Of a stretch of DNA of 64,000 bases, positions 48,156 through 59,504 are shown piece after piece; within the stretch, counting starts at the first letter, position 1, and the number at the start of each line of letters is the position of its first letter. The position numbers and the translations under genes were made by a program. A model generated the notes under the pieces. It did not search any database, was not told the origin of the DNA, and saw only the letters and a program-made list of their open reading frames with translations. The stretch comes from Selaginella moellendorffii (Eukaryota; Streptophyta; Lycopodiopsida; Selaginellales; Selaginellaceae). The stretch covers positions 482,908 to 546,907 of the forward strand of contig NW_003314267.1 in NCBI RefSeq assembly GCF_000143415.4. Direction: 5' to 3'.

Positions 48156-51100
48156 CTAATTAGCTCCAAAAGTTTTCTGCAACTTAGCAATAGTAAAGCT
48201 TGCTTGGTGTATATGAATATCCACTTTAGGATCCTGGTGCAAGATGTTAATGAAGATGTAGTACATATGCTTGCAAGGAGCATATGCCTTCCCATGTTCC
48301 TTGCACTTCGTAAAGTCTGGACATGTGCAAGAAGGAAAGTCGTGAATGGCAATTGTGTACTCTCCACCTTCTGTTTTGACTATGTACTCCTTTGCAAGCG
48401 TAGTGATGTACTTCGTGGAGAAAATCTCACACTCAAGTGTTTGAGCCAAGTTTATTTTACCTTGCTTCTCCTTGGAGATGGTACCAATAAATTTAACTGC
48501 CTTACCTTTTCGTGTTGGCCTCCTGTGCATCTCTGTAGGAATAGTCCTGCTTTTGTCACTCATATCTCCAACTCTCCTCTCAAGATTAAAACCAGATTTC
48601 TCAAGGTTTTCAATCTCATCCGAGGTGAGTGCGACCCTATTAGCAACCGGCCATTCTTTAGGTACTGCATCAAGTTTAGTCACTATAGTATCTTTAAGCT
48701 GCTTCGTATGGTTGGCGTCGGTGTTGCAACAATATAGCCAACACCATCTTGAAAATCCTGCTTGCTTTCATTCCCCATAGAAACATGGGGCTGGAATAGA
48801 AGCAGATTTTTCACCACGAATCTAGGCCCAACACTTGCCCCTCAGAAGCATCCCCACACACCTTACATTTGATTTTGCTGGCACGTGTCGGATTGCCTAT
48901 TGCTTCGGCTCCACGCTATGGTAAGCAATTTCAACCTGTTGCGATGCACTCTCTTCATCAGCCACTTGAGGTGGCTCGGTCCGAGAGCGGTGTCTTGAAG
49001 CAGAATGGTACTTGACATTAGGCCTGTGAGAGCTTTTTGCTCCAAGGTCCGTACCAACATCTTCCCCAGCAAAGGAAAAACGACGCTTTGAGCGGACAGT
49101 CTTCATATCACCAATAGAAGCTCGGGGAGTGTACTCCATAGATATGCCACGGACCACTTCCTCAACTGCAGTTGCCACTGTTCGAGCGGGTGGAGTTAAT
49201 TTTCTCTTCATCCTATCATGTAACATTTCAACAGAAGGCCTTGTTCCCATGTATCTTCCTTCCTCGAATGCTAGTGCTTTTAAAGATTGCTCTATAGCAC
49301 GTATCAAATCTGATAGACAAGCTTCGTATAGACTCATCTTCCCTTTCCCTGCCTCAGAGGAACGCCAACTCCAATGCTTACTTTCAGAGAGATTCACAGT
49401 TGGGGTGTATGCGAGGTTCTTAAGTGGTTGATCTTAATGGAAAAGGCAATATTAAGAGGTAATAAAAGGAGAAGAAAAAATATAAACCAACCTGAAAAGA
49501 GTGATGTCCCTACTAGAACATCCTAATTTCCCACCATCCTAACCATGACTCAAGTTGTGGTAGGCAACTTACGTCTATATAGCCATCTTCATGCCACCAC
49601 ATTCGGATTTCATTTGTTTTTGCCTCATGCTCTTCTTCAGAAGGTGCAACCTGCCATTGTTTGCACAACTCCTTAAATATTGATTGAAACTCTGGCTTGA
49701 TAAGATGGCAGTGTTGGTTTAGGCTTTGAGCCCAATGGAACTCACAAGTCCTCTCACGACCTTCCAATGGTTGACCATTCCCAAAAACTGCTCAGATACC
49801 ATTCCAGTTTGCACCAGCCCCATCTGCCATGAAACCACGAAAGTTTGCAGGCTTACCAATCCGCTTTAGGACAATATCAGAGAGGGACTTCCAAAATATT
49901 TCCTGTGCTGTCTGGTCTTGTACTTTAAACTCTACTGTTGCAATTGTTAAGTTATAACGTAGCTTATGAAAACATAAATATTATAACAATTTCAATATAA
50001 TGAGAATAAAAATTACCTTGGATCATACACATGAGCTCCCGTGGTTGTCCAACCGGATACATGCTCCATATGGTCAAAATGTACCTATGCATTTGCAAGG
50101 TCACTAGACCCAAACATGTCCATTCGGGAGACAAGATCTATGCCAGAGGTAGGGCTCATGGTAGACATTTTGAAGACAAAGGGGCGCTCTTGCTTATTCA
50201 TAACTTGGTCTGGAAACAAACTTCCATGGATGAACTCGTATGGATAAGTCCGTTTCAATTCAAAGATGGAGTCAATTTTTGATTGCAACTTCCCCTCTCG
50301 AGATTCACACATCCAAGATTTTATCCTAAATAATATAATGTAAGAAAAAATTATTATTATAATGTATGAAAAATAACGAATGTACCTCCTTAGGCTAGTA
50401 GTAGGTTGTACTCTTCGTAGTAAGTCCCACAAGCTAGCCTCATTTAGTTGAGTCTTTTGGCAACTTAGATTGAGTAAGGTATTTGCGATAAAATCCTTAA
50501 GGACAGTCTTCTAAACATGCTTCGGAGTTGCAGATGAGTTTCTCATAGTCTCTTCTTGTACAGCATCTTTGAAACGGTTGAGAGAACTCCTTTGTATCCC
50601 TTCCTACATTGGATGCATATGTGTGCCAACATGCACTGCAGCTCTTCCAGCCACTTCATCCCGTGGAAGAAAGTAGTACATCTTGGCCTTGCAGATAGCA
50701 CAACATAGAGGAGCATTTTTGCAGAATCGACATTTGGATTCAACAGCAATAGTGTCACAGGCTAGAGGATTGACTGCAGACCCTTCGAAAAATATAGAGT
50801 TTCTAGAGCGGTCTCGATTGCATGCTTCATCCACACAATCTAAATGCCCGCAACAATGAACTATAGACACTGTGCCTTCAAAATGTTGGAAGTGTGTGAT
50901 CTTGATCTTGCATCAATTGTGGACATCCTACTTGGTTTCCATCCCCTTCTGTTTGGAACTTGTGCTGCTGACAAGAGGTGGTAGCTCGAAGAAAATGTTG
51001 CCGTTGTAGGAGGATGGAAGCTCACTCACAAGCCTATACAAAAACAAATGCACGTTGATTGAGAAGTGTGAAAACTGAAAAGCATTGCTAACGGCTTTGA

Positions 51101-51411
51101 ATATTGTTGAAGTTAGAGCTAAAGTTGGAGCTAGACCTAGTGAATTTGGCACCGACACTAGCATGACATCTCCACTTGAACTAGAAGAGGACAAGAGGAT
51201 AACGACTGACTCTTGCTTCACATTCACTTTGGCTGGAGCGCATTTTGGCATTTTGACTGGAGATCCAAACACTCGAATCTCCTTTAATTTGGAATTTTGT
51301 AAATCCCATTGTTGTCCACCCTCGCCCATACTAGAAAGAAGAAACTCCAAGTATGCAACTATATTAGTGTTGTTGCGAATCACAGCCTCTAAAGAAATAG
51401 AGCCAAGATGA
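48156..51411 (-). pseudogene. MULE-type transposase with SWIM zinc finger, decayed
   Basis: Minus strand, read through several frames and at least two introns (about 50387-50323 and 49498-49435). In order: an N-terminal region (about 51329-50928); a Cys/His-rich segment (HCCGHLDCVDEACN, CRFCKNAPLCCAICKAKMYY, VHVGTHMHP); a core with FKMSTMSPTSGIDLVSRMD and GFMADGAGANWN; then FHWAQSLNQH and IKPEFQSIFKELCKQW, LESWLGWWEIR, and NLSESKHWSWR with a candidate catalytic Glu. A C-terminal SWIM finger (CTCPDF ... CKHMYYIFI, CxC...CxH) lies in 48683-48156. D-D-E plus SWIM is the MULE transposase layout. Stops include TAG at 50604-50606 and 50511-50513, TGA at 49792-49794, two stops near 49513, and a frame change around 48700-48900. 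Confidence 0.62.
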
Positions 51412-52327
51412 AGATCAAAACACTGACATAAAAAATTTCAGAAACAATACTCTAAGAGAATGAAAGAGGTGGGTGATCTCGAAAATGAAGAAGAAACCTC
51501 TCCATCCTTCTTAATAAGTTTTGGAGTTCTCTCTCTTTATGCTACTTGTAAAAATCTATAGTGAAACATAATTGAAATTTAAATAGAGTAATAAGAAGAC
51601 AATGTACAAAATGAATTTAAATTCTATAGAAAATTTAATATGTGTAAGTGTGACAATATTAATATTACTGTCATCTATTATGATGTTTGATGCATGTATA
51701 CACATAGATCCAAGGAAAGATTTTCAGCACGTGAAGTTTGATAGTTAATAATGATACCAGTAATGACATTCTGCTATAACGTGTCAAACCAAGAGATCCA
51801 ATCTAACTATCAGCACATTTGATATATCAAGTTGTCAGATTTTAAGTGGTAGATGATAATAAATCTTGTCAAATCTTATTCTTCAATGATAGATTTGATT
51901 CGTAGTACAACTCAAGTTTTATCCATAATTGTGAACACTGCTCAATGACATTTAAAGCATGTGCCTATTGTTTAGGATCTAATACAACACAAAATAAATT
52001 TCTGGATGAGGATTCATCCATTCATAGATGGATATAGTACAACATATTTTAATATGCCTTATTTATACTCTTTAAAGTTCTTGTAACGATCCAAAATATG
52101 TACAAAATATTGATGAGAATGCATCCTTTCTAGATAATTTGTAAAATATAATATCATATCTCTAATAACAGAAACATTGATAGGTGCTAGTTATACCATT
52201 ATTAAAATATACAAAATAAAGAAGAATAATTTACATATAATAATAATGATAAGATAAAATAAGATCAAAGATATTATGATGGTTGAGATTTAGGTTATTC
52301 GGAATGAACGGCCAGGATTAGAGATTG

Positions 52328-52380
52328 GTTAGGGTTAGGGCAGCTGTCAGGATTAGGGTTAGGGTAGCTGCCAAGATTAG
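52328..52380 (+). repeat. Telomere-like tandem motif
   Basis: Two copies of about 27 bp of the form GATTAGGGTTAGGGTAGCTG. The TTAGGG pairs resemble animal rather than plant (TTTAGGG) telomere repeats and are too few to be a telomere. They could act as a Myb/TRB-type binding element upstream of the methyltransferase gene. Confidence 0.5.
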
Positions 52381-52396
52381 GTTACTGTTCACACCG

Positions 52397-52677
52397 TGAG
52401 TGGAGCGCACGAGAGATCAAGAGATTGAGCGTGAATGAGATCGAGGGATTGAGCGCGAAGGAGATCGAGCGATTGAGCGCGCAAGAGATCGAGAGATTGA
52501 GATTGAGAGATTGAGCGCATGAGCGGGAGAGATTGAGCGCGCGAGTGGGAGAGTTTGAGCTCGCGAGCCAGAGAGATTTAGCGCGCAAGCAGGAGAGATT
52601 GAGTGCGCGAGCAGGAGAGATTGAGTGCGTGAGCAGGAGAGATTGAGTGCGCGAGCGGGAGAGATTGAGCACACAAG
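52397..52677 (+). repeat. GAGAGATTGAGCGCGCGAGC minisatellite
   Basis: About 12-13 tandem units of 19-24 bp built on GAGAGATTGAGYGCGYGAGC. It ends 36 bp before the proposed ATG at 52713, so it would lie in the promoter or 5'UTR. Confidence 0.85.
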
Positions 52678-52804
52678 AAATCCAGCACGATCAAGAAATC
52701 GAAGGAGGAAAGATGCCACCAAGGGTGAGTTTCGATTTGATTGCTTCCACTTCCATTTTTTGATTCCATTGCTTCCCTTTTATTTTCTTGATTGCTTCTT
52801 TGTT

Positions 52805-54110
52805 GCCCAAGGTGGCTGGCCCGAACTCGATCTTGGGCAGTTTTGCTCACGAAGGTTATTAAAAACCTCGGCCCCTCGGCAAGCAAAACTGCCCGAGGTT
52901 GAGCTTGGGCCGGGCACCTTAGGCAGTTTTGCTTGCCTAGGGGCAGAGGTTATTTGAATAAACTTGGCCCCTCGGCAAGCAAAACTGCCCGAGGTCGAGC
53001 TCGGGCCAGGCACCTCGGCAGTTATGCTGCAAGAAGAAGTGNNNNNNNNNNNNNNNNNNNNNNNNNNNNNNNNNNNNNNNNNNNNNNNNNNNNNNNNNNN
53101 NNNNNNNNNNNNNNNNNNNNNNNNNNNNNNNNNNNNNNNNNNNNNNNNNNNNNNNNNNNNNNNNNNNNNNNNNNNNNNNNNNNNNNNNNNNNNNNNNNNN
53201 NNNNNNNNNNNNNNNNNNNNNNNNNNNNNNNNNNNNNNNNNNNNNNNNNNNNNNNNNNNNNNNNNNNNNNNNNNNNNNNNNNNNNNNNNNNNNNNNNNNN
53301 NNNNNNNNNNNNNNNNNNNNNNNNNNNNNNNNNNNNNNNNNNNNNNNNNNNNNNNNNNNNNNNNNNNNNNNNNNNNNNNNNNNNNNNNNNNNNNNNNNNN
53401 NNNNNNNNNNNNNNNNNNNNNNNNNNNNNNNNNNNNNNNNNNNNNNNNNNNNNNNNNNNNNNNNNNNNNNNNNNNNNNNNNNNNNNNNNNNNNNNNNNNN
53501 NNNNNNNNNNNNNNNNNNNNNNNNNNNNNNNNNNNNNNNNNNNNNNNNNNNNNNNNNNNNNNNNNNNNNNNNNNNNNNNNNNNNNNNNNNNNNNNNNNNN
53601 NNNNNNNNNNNNNNNNNNNNNNNNNNNNNNNNNNNNNNNNNNNNNNNNNNNNNNNNNNNNNNNNNNNNNNNNNNNNNNNNNNNNNNNNNNNNNNNNNNNN
53701 NNNNNNNNNNNNNNNNNNNNNNNNNNNNNNNNNNNNNNNNNNNNNNNNNNNNNNNNNNNNNNNNNNNNNNNNNNNNNNNNNNNNNNNNNNNNNNNNNNNN
53801 NNNNNNNNNNNNNNNNNNNNNNNNNNNNNNNNNNNNNNNNNNNNNNNNNNNNNNAGGCACTTTGGCTGCCCAGGGGGCCGAGGTTATTCAAATAACCTCA
53901 GCCCCTCCAGCCCCTAAAGTGCCCGAGGTCAAGCTCGGGCCAGCCACCTCAGGCACTTCAGTGGCCGCCTAGGCAACCAAAGTGCCCGAGGTGGCCGGCC
54001 TAAGCTTGACCTCAGGCAGTTTGGCCACTCGAGGGGCCGAGGTTATTTGAATAACCTTGGCCCCTTGGGCAACAAAAGTGCCTGAGGTGGAGTCTAGGCC
54101 CATTTGATTT
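52805..54110. repeat. GC-rich palindromic tandem array inside intron 1
   Basis: Units of about 110-120 bp on both sides of the assembly gap. Each contains self-complementary parts such as GAGGTTATTTGAATAACCTC-like and CTCGGGCAGTTTTGC / GCAAAACTGCCCGAG arms. Units left of the gap carry TTTTGC arms; those right of it carry the related ACTTTGG form. The array occupies most of the proposed first intron of the methyltransferase gene. Confidence 0.8.
53042..53854. other. Assembly gap (813 N)
   Basis: A run of N inside the palindromic array. The true length is unknown; the repeat itself is the likely cause of the break. Confidence 0.99.
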
Positions 54111-56435
54111 TTTTTTCTCTTTGACTGTTTGAATTTCTCATTATCTTTATTTAGTTTGACTAAAAATTTTTTTTCTCTTGCAGAAAAGGAAAATTGTAAC
54201 ACATAAAAAGTTTGTTGGAGCCAAGAAGACACGAGAAGTTCAATTCGGCACTAACGACAACATCATGAACGACATGTCCATTGGCACAACAGAGACACAT
54301 TTAGTTAGAGATTCACCACCTCCACCACCATCACCTCCACCATCACCACTTCCACCACCGCCATCGCCACCGCCACCACCACCATTGCCACCACCACTGC
54401 CACTATTACCTTTGCCCTCACCACCAATGCAAATCCCTGAAGTTGGGCAATCTAGTGGTGTTCACGATAGGGAACCTGAGGAACAGCCTGGAGCTGAAAG
54501 AGTTGCAGACCTTCCTGACAATGTGGTGGATAAACGCTTCCAAGAGACTATTATGCGGACAAGGGAAAAAGCAGTTCACCAAACACTTGAGGCACTCAAG
54601 TGGCCAGGCCCTTGTGATTTGATCAGAGAAATCCCCTTTTGCCATTTGCAGCAGACGAACCTTGTCCGCACAGCATCCAAGTATGTCAACCCGGATATAT
54701 ACAGCTTATTCAAACAGAAGGGCCTTGCAACAAATATCAGTATGTTTCTAGTCTCTTTTTGCAAGCCAGGAACAACGAAGATCATTACTATCACACTCGA
54801 GATTGTGAATAGCTGGGATCCTATTTGGAGGAGGAAGTCCCTAGAATTTGATGACATGCTTATCAGACATCCTAAGACTCGACAGCTTGCGGGGACAATG
54901 TTCCAAATTATTGACGGTAACCATCGATATGAAGCTTGGATGAAGTGTATCGATGATCATTTTCGCGATGATCCCGTCTACCATATCAACGTTCCAGTCA
55001 GCCATGTCTGCGCGAGGGAACCTTTGGATGTCAACAGACTTATATTAGCCTGCCAAAAGATCAATGCGTAAGTTTTATAGTTTTACCTCTAACTCCACTT
55101 TAACTTGTTTTGTTGTGTTTAAATGTAGGCTTGGGCAGTTCGCTATTCAAAAAAAAAACCTTGTCCATGACATTGAGCAACTTCGACTTTTGGTAGACTT
55201 GAGTGAGGATGACATTTGCCAACATTATGATGATGATCTCGCAACACTTGTTTGGCACTCATGCACTCGAAATGACGGTACAACTTGGTTCAACAACCCA
55301 ATCAGTTTTATGCTCACTGTGTGGTGTAAAGTATGTCTTTCCCTTTTATTTTATAAAAGCCTCTTTTAATTGTTTTGGTTTTTAGCCTTTGGTGAAGGTC
55401 AAGCAAGATGCTTACGAACTTGCATATCCGGAGAAGAGTTGGGAAGAGCTCTCAGCTAAGTTTGTACAAATTGAGCACAAAATTTAACATGCAAAGTCCT
55501 CAAAGTTGAAGAAACTAGTATGCATTGCAGACAATCGCAGGCCGAAGGAGTGGCTAGAGACTATAGCCGAAATTTCTTCTCATGAATGTAAGTTTCTTAT
55601 CACACTTCATTTTTCTTAATTATACATATGTTACTTTTGCAGTGAACAAAACTCCAGATGACATGATTTACAATATCGCAAAATTGAAGCTTCCATATAA
55701 GCAACAGATAGAGACTCTAGAGTTCCTCAATGTCTGCTTGATGAATAGAGAGAAAGGACTGCCAGAACTATTTGAGAACATGATAAGAAGGGTTGTCTAC
55801 ATCACGCAAACTATAAGTGAAGGTTAGAAGTTCTTAGCGCCACACATTGGTGACAATCCAGATGGCACATTCATGTCTTTCGACACCTACATCAACACGT
55901 CATTGGAAGGGATCAAAGAGGGGTGGCTGCCAGAGAAGTCTACAAGCACAACAACTTATGATTGCCAACATAGTCAACCTTATTTCATGCGACATACAAC
56001 TTATAGGTATAATATGATTTCTAAGACTGTTTTTTAATATATATTGTTTATAGGTATCTTCGATATAGAGGCATGCCATTTGAGGCACCAATTTGCACTC
56101 GACTTGTTGCAAAGGGTGTAAGGGATGGAGTAATATACCCAACAATGTTTGCGAGAGTTCCGAAGGCACAGAAGATAGAATACCCTTGGGAGTTAGAGCT
56201 CCTAGGGAAGGAGACCTCTACACTAGTCGTGAGGAAATTATCAATGCTAGCAACGATGGCAATGCAGTGACAATGGAGATGAGGATGAAGAAGCTCCAGA
56301 TCAAGTTCGTGTTCCATCACCAGACAGTTAGGAATAGGCTCCAATTCAACCATCAAACAACCAAGATCCGGATCAGGTTCTACCAGTAAATAACGATGAT
56401 CAAGTGATTCATAGAATATCACGTCGACCTCGAGG

Positions 56436-56723
56436 ATGCTTTATTTCGTTAAAGTGGGATTTATTCAGTAAAGTGGGACATTAATTAGCATGTGTCCACA
56501 TGCCATTTCCTAGTATTTAATTAATATTTATTAATATTTCTATCAGTTTTTTAATTTATTTTTTTATATTTCACAATATTATAACACAAAATCATATGAA
56601 AAGTTTTTAATTTATAAATTATAAAGTTAAAACTTCAATTTTTTATTGTTGTTATAAAAATGGCATGTGGCCACACACCATAAATGGGATAATGAAAAGT
56701 CCCACTTTAACGAAATAAAGCAT
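56436..56723. mobile_element. 288-bp MITE with 24-bp inverted repeats
   Basis: The left end ATGCTTTATTTCGTTAAAGT then GGGA is the exact reverse complement of the right end, with further imperfect pairing (TGTGTCCACATGCCAT versus TGGCATGTGGCCACAC). GAGG (56432-56435 and 56724-56727) is duplicated on both sides. No coding capacity. Without it, the flanks join as ...CCTCGAG|GTAAAA, a perfect 5' splice site in phase with the next exon. The insertion therefore hit the exon/intron border of the methyltransferase gene. Confidence 0.88.
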
Positions 56724-57990
56724 GAGGTAAAAAAAAGTGAATTTTACAAAATAAAGGTGGTAATACATGTTTTTTGCAGCAATGACTGTTGGTAGTAATT
56801 TCATTCCAGCTCGACGAGATGCTCATGAAGAGGAGTTGGAGGAACTCTCATCGACAACACGCCATATGACGGTATCATACTATTTACTACTTTTTTCATT
56901 CACTTAGCTCTTTTATAGGTTCGTCCTATGTCGCCAATAACACAACGAGGCATTGTGGGTATCTTCATTAGCTCTTACAGTAGATTATTGACATCTTTCA
57001 TGGAAGACAACATCAACATGGATATATGGCATCAGTTAAACCGTTGGTGCCAAAAGATACAAATGCCCTTGCTCCCAGTTGCGGACTTCATTCTTTTCGA
57101 CTTTCTAGATGGTCTTTCAGATATCGATGAGAAAGTTGAGGATTGGAACTTTCTCACACTTGACCACTTGCACGATGCATTCTTATTGTCCGAAGCACTT
57201 ATGCTCAAAGCTAGCCATGTCGTCTTCATCCTACCAAATGACCCCAACTAGATGTATGAGCTTATGACGTGCACAGCAGAAGTTCATTTCAAGTCATTCT
57301 CTTTCGGGTGCATCATGAATCCTATTGGCATCGATACAAAGGGCGTCCAAGGGAAGCTTGAAAAAGTGAGTATGTATTTTATATTTTTATCTAATTTCTA
57401 AACATTTTTATTTTCCAGGTTATGATGTGGACCTATCATGCCTTCTACAGAAACACACATGATGGGTTTCGTGATAGCGAACATGCAGCACATGTTTTGC
57501 CTGGGTACGATAGTTCCACTAACATCATACCCAACTTTGTGGATGAGCAGATCCGCAACACGTTTCCAGGGTACTGATTCCGAACTCCATTGGCAATGCA
57601 AGTCTTGCTTGAGCTCTATTGCCCACCAGATGGTGTTGTGATTGATTGCACAGCAGGTAGCGGTTCTATGGTGGAGGTAGCACGTGATTCTAGTAGGTTG
57701 GTGTTTGCTATTGAAGAACATCATTTCTTCAAACGCCGGCTCAGAGGATTTTGTGAGTTGCCTTCAACCTCAAGGAGGTAAATTATGTTTATTAAAATTT
57801 CAATATATATTTCATTCTATTTTATAGATCACAGTCACCTGGAGTTTCTAGAATTAGAGGCTTTGGAAGTCTCCCTGACTATGCAAAAGCTATAGCTCAA
57901 CATATGCAAGGTGAATTTATCCCACAATACCAATATAGGAGGAAGTATAAAAGAAATCATTATGTTGATGATGAGGTAGAAGAAAGTTAA

Positions 57991-58299
57991 TTGCATCCTT
58001 ACATAAAATGGAAAGCTTGTTATATGTTAGATGTCAGTGAAAGTGTCAGATGTCAGTAAAATTGTTAGATGTCAGTGTCAGTGTCAGATACCATAATTAT
58101 ATATTATCATTCTCACCTATCACCATCACTTTGTAGCGCTTGTGTGTTGCCATCTCCTCCTTCAACATTTTGTAAACAATTATATATGATATGATAGCAT
58201 CTTCTAGAATAAGGTATGTTACTTACAACTAATATCATTTTATTATATTTTTTCTTTTAATAGTGACAATACTATAGTATAGTAAAGTAATTCTAGATC
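57991..58299. other. Tail-to-tail spacer with AGATGTCAGT repeats
   Basis: Between the 3' ends of the methyltransferase gene and zinc-finger gene B. About 58028-58091 repeats AGATGTCAGTG-like units four to five times. Otherwise AT-rich, no coding sequence. Confidence 0.5.
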
Positions 58300-58845
58300 T
58301 TACATTCCACTGTAGAGTGGCCTAAAAACCCCATATTTTGCACTAGCCAATGCAGTATTTCCCAAAGGGATATTGTTCCTCACCATAAAGCGATAGTGGG
58401 TATGTGTCTGTAACTCATTCTTGAATCTATTGTACATCCACACGTGCATATTTTCTAAACCTGCCGTTGGGCAATTCCTACACTGCTCAAGAAAAGTTTG
58501 TAAACCCATAGAGCCATTTGTCTTGTCCAAGGAAAAGTAGCATATTGGACACTGAATATAATAGTGTTCTGTGCTTTCAAGTAGTCCTGCCATGTCAGGA
58601 GCAAGATCTTGCAAAAACATGTGGCATTGCTCTTGAAGCGTTGGAGGCAATCCCTCTTTAGTAGCAAGATCCGGAATTTCACATATAGGGAGCTCTAGTT
58701 CAGCTTCACTAGAGCCCTCAGCAGAAAAAGGATTGTTATGTGGAGGTGAAGGTGGAATGTTGGTAGAACTTGGGGATGGAGGTGGAGATTGATATGAAAT
58801 GCTAGGGGGCCAAGTACGAGTAGCAATGAGTCTCCTTTGAGCCAT
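58300..58845 (-). CDS. Small CPIC zinc-finger protein B
   Basis: Minus strand, 181 aa from the ATG at 58845 (MAQRRLIATR); the upstream in-frame stretch has no ATG. Residues 20-40 are proline-rich (PPPSPSSTNIPPSPPH). Then come an acidic patch and a region with QCHMFLQDL. Residues 99-134 are C-X2-C-X22-C-X8-H (CPIC 99-102, C125, H134) and the tail KNELQTHTHY aligns without gaps to gene A (KIEMETHEYY). It lies inside the right inverted repeat, pointing inwards, tail to tail with the methyltransferase gene. Frame intact; function unknown, zinc binding inferred from spacing. Confidence 0.55.
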   Translation of the reverse strand: MAQRRLIATRTWPPSISYQSPPPSPSSTNIPPSPPHNNPFSAEGSSEAELELPICEIPDLATKEGLPPTLQEQCHMFLQDLAPDMAGLLESTEHYYIQCPICYFSLDKTNGSMGLQTFLEQCRNCPTAGLENMHVWMYNRFKNELQTHTHYRFMVRNNIPLGNTALASAKYGVFRPLYSGM

Positions 58846-58933
58846 TTCAATATAAACTTCAAAGGAGCTCAAGGAGAACAAAAAACCTACAATGATTATA
58901 ACTTTTCTAGATAGTTTATATACTAAGTTTTAG

Positions 58934-59027
58934 TCTTGGGAATGAGGTTTATTTATTATGACACTGACAATACTCAAATTCTTGGGAATGAGGTTTATTT
59001 ATTATGACATTGACAATACTCAAATTC
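58934..59027. repeat. 46-bp tandem duplication
   Basis: Two adjacent near-identical copies of CTTGGGAATGAGGTTTATTT followed by ATTATGACAYTGACAATACTCAAATT. It lies upstream of zinc-finger gene B. Confidence 0.8.
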
Positions 59028-59504
59028 TTTAAATGTTAGTCTTGGAAATGGGGCTTCATAATCATAGCTTTCTTGTAAACATAAGAGCTTCTAGAATTTT
59101 AGATTATCGTGTATACACATGCTCTATCATTATGATGAATCCTACTTTGTTACACATATATTCTTTTCTACACATGCCAAATGTCTAGGGAAATAAATTG
59201 CAAGGAAATATAAACTATATTATAGTGGCAGAGCACGTTGGCATGCTTCTATTCTCTCATGTGAGATTGCTTTTCAGTCTTGGAAATGTAGATAAAGTTG
59301 ATTCTTTGATGTGATATTACTTTTGAGTCTTTCAAAAGATTTTGATTTCTTTTATCATTATTTACAAACAATTCCCAAAAACTTTTAATGAGGATTCACA
59401 GCAAAATATACCTTAGTTTTATCATATGAGAGGATTGCAATATAGGTAAGCAATAGAGTTTTTAATATGAATTAATATGTAAATTACAAATGTCATAGAA
59501 AGTT

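Larger units (their letters stand above)
51412..52712. other. Divergent centre between transposase and methyltransferase genes
   Basis: AT-rich to about 52280, then two telomere-like blocks and a GC-rich minisatellite just before the methyltransferase start. As the genes on either side are head to head, this is the likely shared promoter region. No coding sequence seen. Confidence 0.45.
52713..57990 (+). pseudogene. ParB-like / beta-class DNA methyltransferase gene, decayed
   Basis: Ten exons fit with matching phases: 52713-52724 (MPPR), 54184-55067, 55129-55330, 55386-55587, 55643-56006, 56054-56434, 56780-56871, 56919-57365, 57419-57777, 57828-57990; about 1,035 codons. Joining exons 1 and 2 yields a PPRKRK nuclear-type signal. 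A Pro-rich linker follows at about residues 45-85. MFQIIDGNHRYEAW at about residue 243 resembles the ParB/Srx core (IxDGxxR), followed by a ParB-like helical stretch. The C terminus has VVIDCTAGSGSMVEVARDSS and RLVFAIEEHHFFKRRL, an AdoMet motif I/II pair placed last, as in beta-class N6A/N4C enzymes. Upstream, VADFILFDFLDGLS sits where DPPY would be expected. Defects: TAA 55485-55487, TAG 55825-55827, frameshifts and stops in exon 6, TAG 57249-57251, TGA 57575-57577, and a MITE at the exon 6 donor. Confidence 0.6.

Noticed and set aside
52328..52380. Interstitial telomere
   Set aside because: Only two short TTAGGG pairs inside a longer non-telomeric unit, and not the plant TTTAGGG array.
52933..53917. 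Open frames of about 300 codons across the centre of the 13-kb element
   Set aside because: They consist almost entirely of N from the assembly gap.
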